The notes: generated by a model from the sequence alone, not told the origin. Positions 19,504 through 31,234 are shown, counted from the first letter of the stretch. The stretch: 41,669 nucleotides of DNA from Pseudomonadota bacterium (GCA_039196715.1 JBCCUP010000039.1:1-41669); one strand, 5' to 3'. Made by a program: numbers and translations.

Positions 19504-22095
19504 CTAGCCGACGACGATATTGACCAGCCGACCCTTCACGACAATGACCTTGCGCACCGTCTTGCCCTCGAGGTGGCGTTGCACCCCCTCCTCGGCCTTG
19601 GCGGTCTGCTCGATGGTGTCGTTGTCGGTGTCAGTGGGCACTTCGATCTGCCCACGCACCTTGCCGTTGACCTGCACAACCATGCTGACCGTGTCGGCCA
19701 CGAGCGCCGATTCGTCGGCTTCGGGCCACGCGATGTCCACCGCTGCGCCCTCGCCGCCGATGGCCGGCCACAGCGCGTGAGCGGTGTGCGGTGTGATCGG
19801 CGACAGCAGTGCGACGGCCGTTTGCAGAGCCTCGCGCACGACCGCGTGGGCCTGGGCGCCCTCGCCCTTGAAGCGCCCGATCTCGTTGACCAGCTCCATG
19901 ACGGCGGCAATCGCGGTGTTGAAGGTGTAGCGTCGGCCGATGTCGTCGGACACTTTCTTGATGGTGCTGTGCGTCTTTGCGCGCAAAGCCCTGTCGTCGT
20001 CCGAACACAGGTTGACGTCGAGCGCAGCCACCGGCTGCTCCCCGCCCTCTGTCACATGGTTGTGCACCGCCCGCCAGAGCCGCTTGATGAACCGGTGCAT
20101 GCCCTCCACGCCCGCTTCTTTCCATTCGAGCGATTGGTCCGGGGGCGAGGCAAACATGGTGAAGAGCCGTACGGTGTCGGCGCCATAGCGGTCGATCATC
20201 TCCTGCGGGTCAACGCCATTGTTCTTCGACTTCGACATCTTCTGGATCTTGCCCACGGTGACCGCGTCACCGTCTTCGAGCAAGGTCGCGCCGACGATGG
20301 CACCACGGCTGTCGCGTGACAACGCCACTTCGTTCGGCGCGAAGTAGGTCTTCTTGCCAGCCGTGTCCTCGCGGTAGAAGGTTTCGGACACCACCATACC
20401 CTGTGGCAGGTAGCGCAAGGCCGGTTCGTCGGAATCAACCAGACCCATGTCTCGCATGAGTTTGTGGAAGTAGCGGAAGTACAGCAGGTGCATCACCGCG
20501 TGCTCGATACCACCGATGTACTGGTCGATCGAAAGCCAGTGGTTCGCGCGCTCGTCGAGCATCCCGTTGGCACCGGGACAACAATAGCGGGCGTAGTACC
20601 AGCTCGACTGAAAGAAGGTGTCGAAGGTGTCGGTTTCGCGGCGGCCCGGCGTGCCGTCGGGCAGCGTGGCACCGAGAAAGGCCTCGTCCTTCTGCAGCGG
20701 CGAGGTCACACCCTCGAAGTGCACGTCTTCGGGCAAGACCACCGGCAAGTCTTCCGCCGGCACCGGGTAGGCTTCGCCCGCCGCGTCGTACACGACCGGG
20801 ATCGGCGTGCCCCAATAGCGCTGGCGTGACACCAGCCAATCGCGCATGCGGTAGTTGACCTTGCGCTCGCCGTTGGCGTGTTCCACAAGGTAGTCCGCGG
20901 TCGCCGCGAGGGCGGCGTCGTGGTCCAGTCCGTCGAACGCGCCGGAGTTGACCAGCACCGTGTCACCCTTGGTGATAAAGGCCTCGTCTTCCACGTTCAC
21001 CGAGCCGTCGGCCGCATCGACCACCTGCACGATCGGGATGCCGTACGTGCGGGCAAAGTCGTGGTCGCGCTGGTCGTGCCCGGGCACCCCCATCACGGCA
21101 CCGCCACCGTAGCTCATCAACACGTAGTTGCCGACCCAGACCGGCACCGGTTGGCCGGACACCGGGTGTGTCACATCGACTCCCAGTGCCATGCCTTTCT
21201 TTTCCAGTTTTTCGATCACCGCCTCTGATGTGCCGGTGCGCTTGCACTCGGCAATGAACGCGGCCACGGCCGGGTTCTGCTCGGCGACCGCCTGGGCAAC
21301 CGGGTGCTCGGCGGCCACCGCCATGAAGGTGACACCCATGATGGTGTCGGGGCGGGTCGTGTAGACGCGCACGGTAGCGTCCTGCGCCGGCAGGGACCAA
21401 TCGAACTCGACGCCTTCGGAACGGCCGATCCAGTTGCGCTGCATCGTCTTGACCATGTCGGGCCAATCGATCGTGTCGAGTCCGTCGAGCAGTTCCTGTG
21501 CGTAATCGGTGATGCGCAGGTACCACTGGGCAATCTCGCGGCGCTCGACCGGGTTGCCACAGCGCCAGCAGCAGCCGTCCTCGACCTGCTCGTTGGCAAG
21601 CACGGTCTGGTCGGTCTCGCACCAATTCACCTCACCGTTCTTGCGGTAGGCGTCTCCCCGCTTGAGCAGCTCGGTGAAGAACCATTGCTCCCAGCGGTAG
21701 TAGTCGGGTTTGCAGGTGGTGACCTCGCGCGCCCAGTCGAAACCGAAACCGAGTGCCTGCATCTGCTGCTTCATGTAGTCGATGTTGGCGTAGGTCCACT
21801 CGGCGGGCTGTCGGCCCCGCTCGATGGCGGCGTTCTCTGCCGGCATGCCGAACGCGTCCCAGCCCATCGGCTGGAGCACGTTGTAGCCGTTCATCCGACG
21901 GTACCGGCTGATGACGTCGCCGATGGTGTAGTTGCGGACGTGGCCCATGTGCAGCTTGCCGCTGGGATAGGGCAACATGCTCAGGCAATAGTACTTCGGC
22001 TTGTTCGAGTCCTCGCTGACGGCGAAGGACGCGTGGGTGTGCCAGTAGGCCTGCGCGTCGCGCTCGACCGCGCGGACGTTGATTTCGGCTTGCAT
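19504..22095 (-). CDS. leuS: Leucyl-tRNA synthetase
   Basis: Class I aminoacyl-tRNA synthetase charging tRNA-Leu. At 863 residues it matches the bacterial length (E. coli 860). The HIGH motif is HMGH at residues 49-52 (LPYPSGKLHMGHVRNY) and the second motif is KMSKSKNNG. The CP1 editing domain carries VYTTRPDTIMGVT and GVPGHDQRDHDFA, so proofreading of mischarged tRNA should be intact. Four cysteines of a zinc knuckle are in the CCWRCG region. It lies 80 bases after ubiH; no clear ribosome binding site is seen at the ATG. Confidence 0.98.
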   Translation of the reverse strand: MQAEINVRAVERDAQAYWHTHASFAVSEDSNKPKYYCLSMLPYPSGKLHMGHVRNYTIGDVISRYRRMNGYNVLQPMGWDAFGMPAENAAIERGRQPAEWTYANIDYMKQQMQALGFGFDWAREVTTCKPDYYRWEQWFFTELLKRGDAYRKNGEVNWCETDQTVLANEQVEDGCCWRCGNPVERREIAQWYLRITDYAQELLDGLDTIDWPDMVKTMQRNWIGRSEGVEFDWSLPAQDATVRVYTTRPDTIMGVTFMAVAAEHPVAQAVAEQNPAVAAFIAECKRTGTSEAVIEKLEKKGMALGVDVTHPVSGQPVPVWVGNYVLMSYGGGAVMGVPGHDQRDHDFARTYGIPIVQVVDAADGSVNVEDEAFITKGDTVLVNSGAFDGLDHDAALAATADYLVEHANGERKVNYRMRDWLVSRQRYWGTPIPVVYDAAGEAYPVPAEDLPVVLPEDVHFEGVTSPLQKDEAFLGATLPDGTPGRRETDTFDTFFQSSWYYARYCCPGANGMLDERANHWLSIDQYIGGIEHAVMHLLYFRYFHKLMRDMGLVDSDEPALRYLPQGMVVSETFYREDTAGKKTYFAPNEVALSRDSRGAIVGATLLEDGDAVTVGKIQKMSKSKNNGVDPQEMIDRYGADTVRLFTMFASPPDQSLEWKEAGVEGMHRFIKRLWRAVHNHVTEGGEQPVAALDVNLCSDDDRALRAKTHSTIKKVSDDIGRRYTFNTAIAAVMELVNEIGRFKGEGAQAHAVVREALQTAVALLSPITPHTAHALWPAIGGEGAAVDIAWPEADESALVADTVSMVVQVNGKVRGQIEVPTDTDNDTIEQTAKAEEGVQRHLEGKTVRKVIVVKGRLVNIVVG

Positions 22096-22175
22096 CGGAG
22101 AGGGCCAGTGTTCGTTGCGACAACCCTCTATGATAAATCAACCGAGCCAATCCGTTGGCGCCCAAGGCAGTCGAT

Positions 22176-23372
22176 TCAGACCGGATCCGGCACCCGCGGC
22201 AGCCGCCCGGCAAGTCCCATGAACTGCCTGGCCAGCCGACGTCGCAGTGGCGCGGCCCGGTCGGTGAGCACCAGGCCCGCACCCCGCAGGTGCCCAAGCA
22301 GCGTCGAGTCACCCCGAAACAGCCGGGCAAAGGCCTCGGTACCCGCGCGCGTGGCCACTTGGTCCACCCGGCGCAGCCCCTGGTAACGCCGGGCGATGTG
22401 CTCTGCTGCCGGGTCCTGGCCCGGCGCGAATTCGCCGAGCAGCTCCGCGAGGGTCAGGGCGTCGCGCAGCGCCAGGTTGAAGCCCTGCCCGGCGACCGGG
22501 TGCAGGGTACGCACGGCGTTGCCAAGCAACACCAGGCGCTGCCGCCAGCTCGCTTCGGCCTCGACCGAGACCAGTGGGAAATGCGCGCGCTGCGACACCG
22601 CCTCGAAGCGGCCGACGAAGCCGGCACGCGCCTGGATATCGGCGAGAAACGCGTCGTCGCTCGCCGAGAGCACGCCGTCGAGCTGGGTATCCGGCACGGT
22701 GTAGACGACTGACAGCGTGTCTGCGTCGAGCGGCAACAACGCCAGGGGACCGAAATTGCAGAAACGCTCCCAGGCGCGGCCGGCGGGCCAACCCCGGCCG
22801 GTCACCTCGGTCACCACGGCGTGTTGATCGAAACGGATATCGCGCTTGAGACCGATGCCGGCAGCCTCCCGCAGCGCGGACTGCGCCCCGTCGGCCGCCA
22901 CCACGAGACGGCTGTACACGGTTTCGCCGCTGTCGAGTTCGAGCCGGGTACCGTCTTCGGATTGAGTGAAGGCACGAACGGTGTCCGGGCTCATGACGGT
23001 CACCCGATCGGCCCCGGCGATCCGGTCGCCAAATGCCGCCGCCAGGGCTCGGTTGGGCGCGACGTAGCCCAGCGCCGGCACCGCCATGTCCTCAGCGGTC
23101 AGCAGGACGGAGCCAAAGTGGTGCTGCTGAGACACGTGCACGGAGCGGATGGCGCAGGTGTCGTCGGCGATCTCGTCCCAGAGACCCAGGGCGTCGAGCA
23201 ACCGCTGCGAGGCCAGTGCCAGTGCCGTGCTGCGGGGGTCCTCGACACTGCTCGACAGGGCACGACGGTCGATCCACACCATCCGCAGTGCGGTCGCGGA
23301 CAGCGCGTGTACCAGACTGGCACCAACCAGCCCGCCGCCGACCACGGCGACGTCGAAAGGCTCACTCGCCAA
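22176..23372 (-). CDS. ubiH: UbiH/UbiF family FAD-dependent ubiquinone hydroxylase
   Basis: A flavoprotein mono-oxygenase of ubiquinone biosynthesis, about 398 residues. The FAD motifs are visible: VAVVGGGLVGASL at the start, ADGAQSALREAAG in the middle, and LLGNAVRTLHPVAGQGFNLALRD near the C-terminus. The GN in place of GD and the QGFNL sequence match UbiH. The only reasonable start is TTG at 23372, overlapping the end of pepP by 11 bases; the open frame further upstream is a shadow of pepP. The ygfB-pepP-ubiH order matches E. coli and supports UbiH over its paralogues, though UbiF cannot be excluded. Confidence 0.9.
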   Translation of the reverse strand: MASEPFDVAVVGGGLVGASLVHALSATALRMVWIDRRALSSSVEDPRSTALALASQRLLDALGLWDEIADDTCAIRSVHVSQQHHFGSVLLTAEDMAVPALGYVAPNRALAAAFGDRIAGADRVTVMSPDTVRAFTQSEDGTRLELDSGETVYSRLVVAADGAQSALREAAGIGLKRDIRFDQHAVVTEVTGRGWPAGRAWERFCNFGPLALLPLDADTLSVVYTVPDTQLDGVLSASDDAFLADIQARAGFVGRFEAVSQRAHFPLVSVEAEASWRQRLVLLGNAVRTLHPVAGQGFNLALRDALTLAELLGEFAPGQDPAAEHIARRYQGLRRVDQVATRAGTEAFARLFRGDSTLLGHLRGAGLVLTDRAAPLRRRLARQFMGLAGRLPRVPDPV

Positions 23373-24690
23373 CGGACGTCGCCATGGTGCGCTCGATGTC
23401 CTCGACCGTGAGCGGCGCCCCTGCCGAGATGACATCCGCGCCGTCGCGCGCCACCGCAACATCGTCTTCCACGCGAATGCCGATTCCGCGGTACGCCTTC
23501 GGCACACCCGGGCCGGAGGGAATGTACAGGCCCGGTTCAATCGTGAGCACGTTGCCCACATCGAGCTCGCGCCAGGCCTTGTCCGTCTTGTACTCGCCCA
23601 CGTCGTGCACATCGAGGCCCAGCCAGTGGCTCGTGCGGTGCGGGAAGTACCGTGTGTGTTCGCCGGCCCGGATGAGGCTGTTCGCGCGGCCCTTGAGGAT
23701 ACCGAGCTTGACGAGGCCGCGGGTCAGCTCCGTGACGGCGGCATCGTGTGGGTCACAGAAGGCGTTGCCCGGCTGCACCGCGTCCATGGCGGCACGGTAG
23801 GCCGAGAGCACCACTTCGTACACCTCGCGTTGCGGGTCGGTGAAGCGGCCGTTGACGGGAAAGGTGCGGCTGATGTCGCCGGCGTATCCGTCCAGCTCCG
23901 CCCCGGAATCGATCAACACCAGGTCGCCGTCTTCCAGCGGCTGGTGGTTGCTGACATAGTGGAGGGTGCAGGCGTTCTCACCACCGGCCACGATTGGCTC
24001 GAAGGCGTGGGTCCCACCCGCACGGCGGTAGTGGTAGCCGAGTTCGGCCTCGAGCGCGTACTCCATCATGCCGGGTTCGCAACACTGCATCGCACGCACG
24101 TGCGCGCCCGCCGACAGCTGCCCTGCCCGACGCATCTGGGCAATCTCGGTGCGCGATTTGCCTGTGCGCATCTCGTGCATGAGTGGGTCGAGTGCGACGA
24201 ACTCCGTTGGCGTGTTTTGCCAACCCCGGGTCTTGGCGTGGACCTGGTTGATCCAGCTCATCAGTTGCGCGTCGAACTCACTGTCCAGCCCGAAGGTGTG
24301 GTAGACCTGATCGCAGCCCTCGATCAGGCCCGGGAGGATCTCGTCGATATCGTCGATCGGAAAAGCGTCGTCGCACTCGAGCACCTGCGGCGCGAGCATC
24401 ACGCCGACGCGCTTGCCATCCCATTGCTCGCGCTGCGGGTCGCGGTCGCGGCAGAAGATCAGGTACTCACCCTGTTTGCGGCCGGGAATGAACACCGCCA
24501 CCGCGTGCGGCTCCTCGAAACCGGTGAAGTAGAAAAAGTCGCTGTTCTGTCGGTAGCTGTGGTGCGTGTCACGGCTGCGCACCTGCTCGGCGGCCGCGGG
24601 CAGAATGGCGATGCCGCCGGTGCCCACAGCGCGCAACAGGTGGCGCCGACGGCGCGCGCGTTCGTTCAGTAGGGTTTGCGTTGAAGCCAT
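23362..24690 (-). CDS. pepP: Xaa-Pro aminopeptidase II
   Basis: M24-family metallopeptidase that removes an N-terminal residue before proline. Its 442 residues match E. coli PepP (441). The N-terminal domain has HSYRQNSDFFYFTGFEEP. The dimetal ligands are the two Asp of LIDSGAELDGYAGDISRTFPV, the His of HRTSHWLGLDVHD, and the Glu of LTIEPGLYIP and IRVEDDV. The ATG at 24690 is set by family length; no strong ribosome binding site is visible. It lies 56 bases after ygfB and overlaps ubiH. Confidence 0.95.
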   Translation of the reverse strand: MASTQTLLNERARRRRHLLRAVGTGGIAILPAAAEQVRSRDTHHSYRQNSDFFYFTGFEEPHAVAVFIPGRKQGEYLIFCRDRDPQREQWDGKRVGVMLAPQVLECDDAFPIDDIDEILPGLIEGCDQVYHTFGLDSEFDAQLMSWINQVHAKTRGWQNTPTEFVALDPLMHEMRTGKSRTEIAQMRRAGQLSAGAHVRAMQCCEPGMMEYALEAELGYHYRRAGGTHAFEPIVAGGENACTLHYVSNHQPLEDGDLVLIDSGAELDGYAGDISRTFPVNGRFTDPQREVYEVVLSAYRAAMDAVQPGNAFCDPHDAAVTELTRGLVKLGILKGRANSLIRAGEHTRYFPHRTSHWLGLDVHDVGEYKTDKAWRELDVGNVLTIEPGLYIPSGPGVPKAYRGIGIRVEDDVAVARDGADVISAGAPLTVEDIERTMATSVGE

Positions 24691-24746
24691 GGTTGAAGCA
24701 TTTCGACGGGGTCTGTGGGGGTGAAGCCACGCAGCCGGTGCAGGCG

Positions 24747-25310
24747 TCAGTGGACGCTGTTCCGACTGGCGGCGAGCACCGGTTGCATTTCCTCGAACAC
24801 GAGCATGACACCGACACGCACGTACTCTTCGAGTTCGATCAGGGCATCCTCGGCCTCGGCATCGTCGTCGTCGGCACCGTGGCCGGCGGCCGCGATGGCG
24901 CCGACGTCGTTGAGCAGCTCGCGCGCCTCCTCGCTCAGGACCCGATCGGGTTGCAGCGCACTGAGCGAGAGGGCGTAGGCGTAGCCCCGGCACCAGTCCG
25001 CCAGCGCATCTGCCCGTTCGATGAGGCTGCTGCTGTCGTCCGGCAGCAAGGGGCTGAAGTCAAGTTCGTCACCGGCGAGCGACGAGAGCGTGCGGTCGTA
25101 CAAGGCGCGCAAGCTGCCTTTGAGCCGTTGGCCGAGCGCGTCGTCGTCCTCCGGCACGACAAAGAGCTCGTCGAACCAGCGCTCGAACCCGGGCGCGGCC
25201 TCACCACACGCGAGACCGACCAACACACCGTGGCTCTCCGCCACGCTGACGTTGCACTCGAGCTCGTCGGCGGCCTGAATCAATTCTGCGTAATCGGCGG
25301 CTGTGTTCAT
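24747..25310 (-). CDS. ygfB: UPF0149 family protein (YgfB/YecA-like)
   Basis: A 187-residue acidic helical protein of the UPF0149 family. Recognisable segments are SVAESHGVLVGLACGE, WFDELFVVPEDDD and LADWCRGYAYAL. There is no catalytic motif and the biochemical function is not established. Its place directly before pepP and ubiH, and divergent from the TIGR02449-zapA pair, is conserved in gammaproteobacteria. An acidic run (GADDDDAEAEDALIELEEYV) lies near the C-terminus. Confidence 0.93.
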   Translation of the reverse strand: MNTAADYAELIQAADELECNVSVAESHGVLVGLACGEAAPGFERWFDELFVVPEDDDALGQRLKGSLRALYDRTLSSLAGDELDFSPLLPDDSSSLIERADALADWCRGYAYALSLSALQPDRVLSEEARELLNDVGAIAAAGHGADDDDAEAEDALIELEEYVRVGVMLVFEEMQPVLAASRNSVH

Positions 25311-25339
25311 GCGTGCATTCTACTCGACCCGAATTGCCG

Positions 25340-25367
25340 TTTACCGCTTTGTGTCATCTGGTAGGAT
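25340..25367 (+). promoter_or_regulatory. Possible sigma-70 promoter for the zapA operon
   Basis: TTTACC (25340-25345) and TAGGAT (25362-25367) are 16 bases apart, in the gap between divergent ygfB and the coiled-coil gene at 25414. Transcription would begin near 25374. Confidence 0.45.
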
Positions 25368-25413
25368 TGTGCCCGATTTGGCAAATCGTGATCGGTACGG
25401 CGACGCTCTGCTT

Positions 25414-25638
25414 ATGGACCCCTCTCATCCTCTCAACACGCGGCTCTCGCGCCTGGCGTCTCGCGTCGACGACATGGCCCGTGAACTCGAACGCCTGCGG
25501 CGAGAAAACCGCTCGTTACTGACGCAGCGCGAAGGCCTGCTCGATGAACGCGCGAAGCTGAAAGAGAAGAACGAGCTCGCCAAGGTCCGCGTCGATGCGA
25601 TGATCTCGCGCCTGCGCTCACTGGAGTCAAACTCGTGA
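25414..25638 (+). CDS. Small coiled-coil protein, TIGR02449 family
   Basis: A 74-residue protein, almost all coiled coil: heptads run through LNTRLSRLASRVDDMARELERLRREN and on to ISRLRSL. It matches the short family found next to zapA in gammaproteobacteria, whose function is not known; a link to cell division is inferred from the neighbour. The ATG at 25414 follows the family start MDPSHPLN-like; the frame is open further upstream but crosses the promoter. Its TGA overlaps the zapA GTG as GTGA. Confidence 0.88.
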   Translation: MDPSHPLNTRLSRLASRVDDMARELERLRRENRSLLTQREGLLDERAKLKEKNELAKVRVDAMISRLRSLESNS

Positions 25639-26003
25639 GCGACAACACGGCTGTCACTGTCAAGCTGCTCGAACGCGACATCAAGCTCGCCTGCCCCCCC
25701 GAGGAAGTCGACAACCTGCACGCCGCCGCCAAGCACCTCGACGCGCACCTGCGAGACCTGCGCAAGCGCGCCGCGTCCAGCTCACCCGAAAAGCTCGCGC
25801 TGGTCGCTGCCATGAACATGACCAGCCAGCTGCTGAGGGCACAGCACGGCGGGCCTGACATCGACACCGTGGTCGACATCCTCGGCAGCATCGAGTCCAC
25901 CGTGGAGACCGCACTGAGCACCGACGCCGAGGGGGTTGCTGAAGCGAGCACCGACCCGGTCGAAGACGTCGATCACAGCACGCCAGCCACCCCGGCCTCC
26001 TGA
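25635..26003 (+). CDS. zapA: Cell division protein ZapA
   Basis: ZapA binds and bundles FtsZ protofilaments at the division ring. The 122-residue protein has the N-terminal beta/alpha head (VTVKLLERDIKLACPPEEVDNLHAAAKHLDAHLRDLR), the ALVAAMNMTSQLL helix and a coiled-coil region, then a Thr/Asp-rich disordered tail. The start is GTG at 25635, inside the stop of the preceding gene. 6S RNA follows, the same order as in E. coli. Confidence 0.93.
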   Translation: MSDNTAVTVKLLERDIKLACPPEEVDNLHAAAKHLDAHLRDLRKRAASSSPEKLALVAAMNMTSQLLRAQHGGPDIDTVVDILGSIESTVETALSTDAEGVAEASTDPVEDVDHSTPATPAS

Positions 26004-26050
26004 GGCGCCGGCCGGCGTGGTTGGCCAGCAAACTGCTACTATCGGTCTCA

Positions 26051-26237
26051 AGGACACCCCCTGGTGAATCACGGTCGGCTGGGTATACCCTTGAGCCTTA
26101 ATTCACTACCCAGGGAAGCAGTGTGCGACTGACAGTGAGCACGTCCGCCACGGCGGAAAGCCTAAATCAGTCCCTTCGCCTCCCACCTGAACCGTATGGT
26201 TCAAGGTTTTTTGGCCGACTGCACCAGGGGTGTGTCC
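26051..26237 (+). ncRNA. ssrS: 6S RNA
   Basis: The RNA that binds and inhibits sigma-70 RNA polymerase in stationary phase. A closing stem pairs GGACACCCCCTGGTG (from 26052) with CACCAGGGGTGTGTCC (ending 26237), giving about 187 bases (E. coli 184). Inside, the conserved blocks are visible: CCCTTGAGCC, TTCACTACC, GTGAGCACG with a CGCCACGGCGG hairpin followed by AAGCCT, and the CACCTGAACC / GGTTCAAGG arm. A -10 (TACTAT, 26037-26042) puts the start near 26050. Position after zapA is conserved. Ends are set by the stem and may be off by a few bases. Confidence 0.92.
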
Positions 26238-26272
26238 GGTCTGCCTGATGTCATCTCCGCCCACAGGCATAC

Positions 26273-28536
<2,264 letters not shown>

Positions 28537-28615
28537 GGTACTCAAACGCCTGACCCGCGCCGTGGCATGAACCGTGGACTGCTGAGGGGGAACCCGCTCA
28601 CAGGCACCCCGGAAC

Positions 28616-29764
28616 ATGCCTCTGCCCCACCCGGTTCAACCGGGCCGAAACCCCTTGCTCGACGTGGCACGGCTGCTCGCGGCGCTGGCCGTCGTGGGCT
28701 ACCACTACACTGCCTACGGTCCCGCAAACGGGCTGACCGGCGGCAGTGCGTTCCCGGGGCTGGAACCGCTGTTCCGCTACGGCTACCTCGGTGTCCCGTT
28801 CTTCTTCCTGATCAGCGGCTACGTGATCCTGCAGTCGGCCCAACGCTGCACCGCCTTGCAATTCGCCGGACTGCGGGCGCTGCGTCTCTACCCGGCCTAC
28901 TGGCTTGCTGTGCCCATCGCGGCGATCGCGGCCCACGCGGTGCCGGCGATCGACCCGCCGTCCCTGCAAACCCTGGCGATCAACCTGACCATGGTGCAAG
29001 GCTACCTGGCGACACCCCACGTCGACGGCGTCTACTGGACGCTGACGGTCGAGCTGATGTTCTACGCCTGGGTGTTCGGCTTGCTGCTGGTCGGCCGGCT
29101 GGACTGGTTGCCCGTCCTCGCGGTCGCACTGCTCGCCGCTGCGACGGTGCACCACAGCCTCGGCGTGCCCCGCGCCATCTACCTGCTGACCCAGCCCGAC
29201 TGGTCTCCCTACTTCGTCGCGGGCTGCACACTCTACTGTTGGCAGACGCGAATCCACCGCCGCGTGTCAGCGGCGCTCTGGTGCTGGGCATTGATGCTGT
29301 GCCTGTGGCAGGCAACGGCGGCTGCCGCACACATGAGTTCGCTGCTCGACGCCACCGTGTCGACAACCGCGTCCGGGGTGCTGACCGGTCTCGCGTTCGT
29401 CGGTTTTGTCGCCGTGGTGCAATCCGGTCGTCACGTGGCTGTGCCGCTCGCGGGCCTCGCCGGCGCCCTCAGCTACCCGCTGTACCTGCTGCACCAGAAC
29501 GTCGGCTACGCCGTGTTCAGCCGCTGGGGTTCCTCGGTCGACGACACGCTCCTCGGTGTGCTGTTGCTCGCGGCGTTGCTGGTGGTGTGCGCCGGCATCG
29601 CGCTGCTGTTCGAAGCGCCTCTACGCCGGGCGCTGCGCCCGCTCGTGCTGTCGCCAACAGGCCCCTGGTTCTGGACTCGCGACGATCAGCCGCAGGGTGT
29701 CAGAGCTCGCCGGAGCGCAGCTGATCTGCGTAGGACTGGAACGTCTGGCGCTTGGCGCCACTGA
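28616..29764 (+). CDS. Acyltransferase 3 family membrane protein
   Basis: A 382-residue integral membrane protein with about ten helices, of the OafA/acyltransferase 3 family that O-acylates cell-surface sugars. The conserved N-terminal block is visible: NPLLDVARLLAALAVVGYHYT with the family histidine, GYLGVPFFFLISGYVI, and AGLRALRLYPAYWLAV. The HVDGVYWTLTVELMFYAWVF segment is also typical. The last 22 residues are Arg/Ser-rich and are read across the 3' end of the convergent PPK2 gene, so the two genes overlap by 65 bases. The acyl group and acceptor are unknown. Confidence 0.9.
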   Translation: MPLPHPVQPGRNPLLDVARLLAALAVVGYHYTAYGPANGLTGGSAFPGLEPLFRYGYLGVPFFFLISGYVILQSAQRCTALQFAGLRALRLYPAYWLAVPIAAIAAHAVPAIDPPSLQTLAINLTMVQGYLATPHVDGVYWTLTVELMFYAWVFGLLLVGRLDWLPVLAVALLAAATVHHSLGVPRAIYLLTQPDWSPYFVAGCTLYCWQTRIHRRVSAALWCWALMLCLWQATAAAAHMSSLLDATVSTTASGVLTGLAFVGFVAVVQSGRHVAVPLAGLAGALSYPLYLLHQNVGYAVFSRWGSSVDDTLLGVLLLAALLVVCAGIALLFEAPLRRALRPLVLSPTGPWFWTRDDQPQGVRARRSAADLRRTGTSGAWRH

Positions 29765-30578
29765 CTTTCGGCCACTCGAGCGGCAGGGCCTCGAGGTGCT
29801 TGCGGATGACCTTGGCCACCTCGTAGCGCATGCGTGGCTTGTCGTCTGCGGGAATCGAATACCACGGCGCGCGCCGCGTTGACGTGCGCTGCATCGCAGC
29901 CTCGTAGGCCGACATGTAGCGCTCCCAGTGCTGCCGCTCGTTGAGGTCGTTGGCGCTGAACTTCCAGTTTTTTTCCGGCTCCTCGAGGCGCGAGAGAAAG
30001 CGTGCGGCCTGCTCTTCACGCGAGACATTGAGAAAGAACTTGATGACCTGTGTGCCGTTCTCGACCAGATGCCGCTCGTGGTCTGCGATGGCACGCAGAC
30101 GACGGCGCCAGATGTCATCGCCCAGGCTGTCCGCCGGCAGCCGTTGCGAGGACAGGATAGCGGGGTGCACCCTGACCACGAGCACCTCTTCGTAGTAGCT
30201 GCGATTGAAGACACCGATGCGACCGCGCTGCGGCAGCGCGCGCGCAGTGCGCCAGAGAAAATCGTGTTCGAGCTCGTTGTCGCTGGGTTTCTTGAAACTC
30301 GAGACCTGGAAACCCGCCGGATTGACACCGGTGAACACCGCACGGATGGTGCTGTCCTTGCCGGCCGCGTCCATCGCCTGAAACACGCACAACAACGCGA
30401 AATGATCGTGCGCGTAGAGCTTCTCCTGCAGCGCACTGATACGTTTGACCTCGCCCTTGAGCTTCTTCTTCAGCGCCTTGCGGTCCAGCGTCTCGTCTGC
30501 GATGCGCGTCGGCTGATCGGCCAGGCGCCAATCGTCCTGCCGCGGTACGCGCCAGGCACTCTTGACCCGGCTGCTCAT
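29700..30578 (-). CDS. Polyphosphate kinase 2 family protein
   Basis: PPK2 enzymes transfer phosphate between polyphosphate and nucleotides. The 292-residue protein has the Walker [16 protein letters not shown], the [16 protein letters not shown] block, the lid-like arginines and [18 protein letters not shown]. It resembles the single-domain group that often works as polyphosphate:AMP or polyphosphate:NDP phosphotransferase; which nucleotide is preferred cannot be read here. The ATG at 30578 overlaps the msrA stop as ATGA. The 3' end overlaps the acyltransferase gene on the other strand. Confidence 0.93.
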   Translation of the reverse strand: MSSRVKSAWRVPRQDDWRLADQPTRIADETLDRKALKKKLKGEVKRISALQEKLYAHDHFALLCVFQAMDAAGKDSTIRAVFTGVNPAGFQVSSFKKPSDNELEHDFLWRTARALPQRGRIGVFNRSYYEEVLVVRVHPAILSSQRLPADSLGDDIWRRRLRAIADHERHLVENGTQVIKFFLNVSREEQAARFLSRLEEPEKNWKFSANDLNERQHWERYMSAYEAAMQRTSTRRAPWYSIPADDKPRMRYEVAKVIRKHLEALPLEWPKVSGAKRQTFQSYADQLRSGEL

Positions 30579-31234
30579 GCACCCGACTCCACAGGCGCCG
30601 GGATCGCACAGCTCACACCGGTGCCACGCAAGCCGCAGTAGCCCCCGGGGTTCTTCGCCAGGTACTGCTGGTGTTCGTCCTCGGCGTAGTAGAAGGGACC
30701 GGCCAGGCCGATCTCGGTGGTGATCGCAGCGTGGATACCACTGCCGCGCAGCGCCGCCTCGTACGCCGCACAGGAGGCACGCACCGTTTCCCATTGCGCG
30801 TTGTCCTGGCAGTAGATGGCCGAACGGTACTGGGTGCCGACGTCGTTGCCCTGTCGCATGCCCTGGGTCGGATCGTGTGCTTCCCAAAAGACTTTCAACA
30901 GTGACGTGAGCGGCAGTTGTGCCGGGTCGAACACCACGCGCACCACCTCGGTGTGGCCCGTCGAACCAGAACACACGTCCCGGTAGGACGGGTTGGCCGT
31001 GAATCCGCCTGCGTAGCCGACGGCGGTCACATGCACACCGGGCTGTTGCCAGAAGCGCCGCTCCGCCCCCCAGAAACACCCCATACCCACATCGATGACG
31101 TCGCAGTCCGAGGGAAAGGGGTCGTTGAGATCCGTGCCGAGCACCACGTGCAGCCGGTCGATTCGGATGGGCGTGGGCCGGTCGGGCAGCGCTGACGTCG
31201 CCGAGATCATGCGTTGCTTGGAAAAGGGGAACAT
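30575..31234 (-). CDS. msrA: Peptide methionine sulfoxide reductase A
   Basis: Repairs methionine-S-sulfoxide. The 219-residue protein has the catalytic [12 protein letters not shown] motif (Cys53) and downstream family blocks [49 protein letters not shown] and a C-terminal [15 protein letters not shown] whose cysteines can resolve the disulfide. The N-terminal extension resembles the long E. coli-type MsrA. The ATG at 31234 has a GGAG site. Translation is coupled to PPK2, an unusual partner. Confidence 0.96.
   Translation of the reverse strand: MFPFSKQRMISATSALPDRPTPIRIDRLHVVLGTDLNDPFPSDCDVIDVGMGCFWGAERRFWQQPGVHVTAVGYAGGFTANPSYRDVCSGSTGHTEVVRVVFDPAQLPLTSLLKVFWEAHDPTQGMRQGNDVGTQYRSAIYCQDNAQWETVRASCAAYEAALRGSGIHAAITTEIGLAGPFYYAEDEHQQYLAKNPGGYCGLRGTGVSCAIPAPVESGA

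Noticed and set aside
26051-26237. The palindromic region after zapA as a riboswitch or attenuator
   Set aside because: The closing stem, length, internal conserved blocks and position identify it as 6S RNA.
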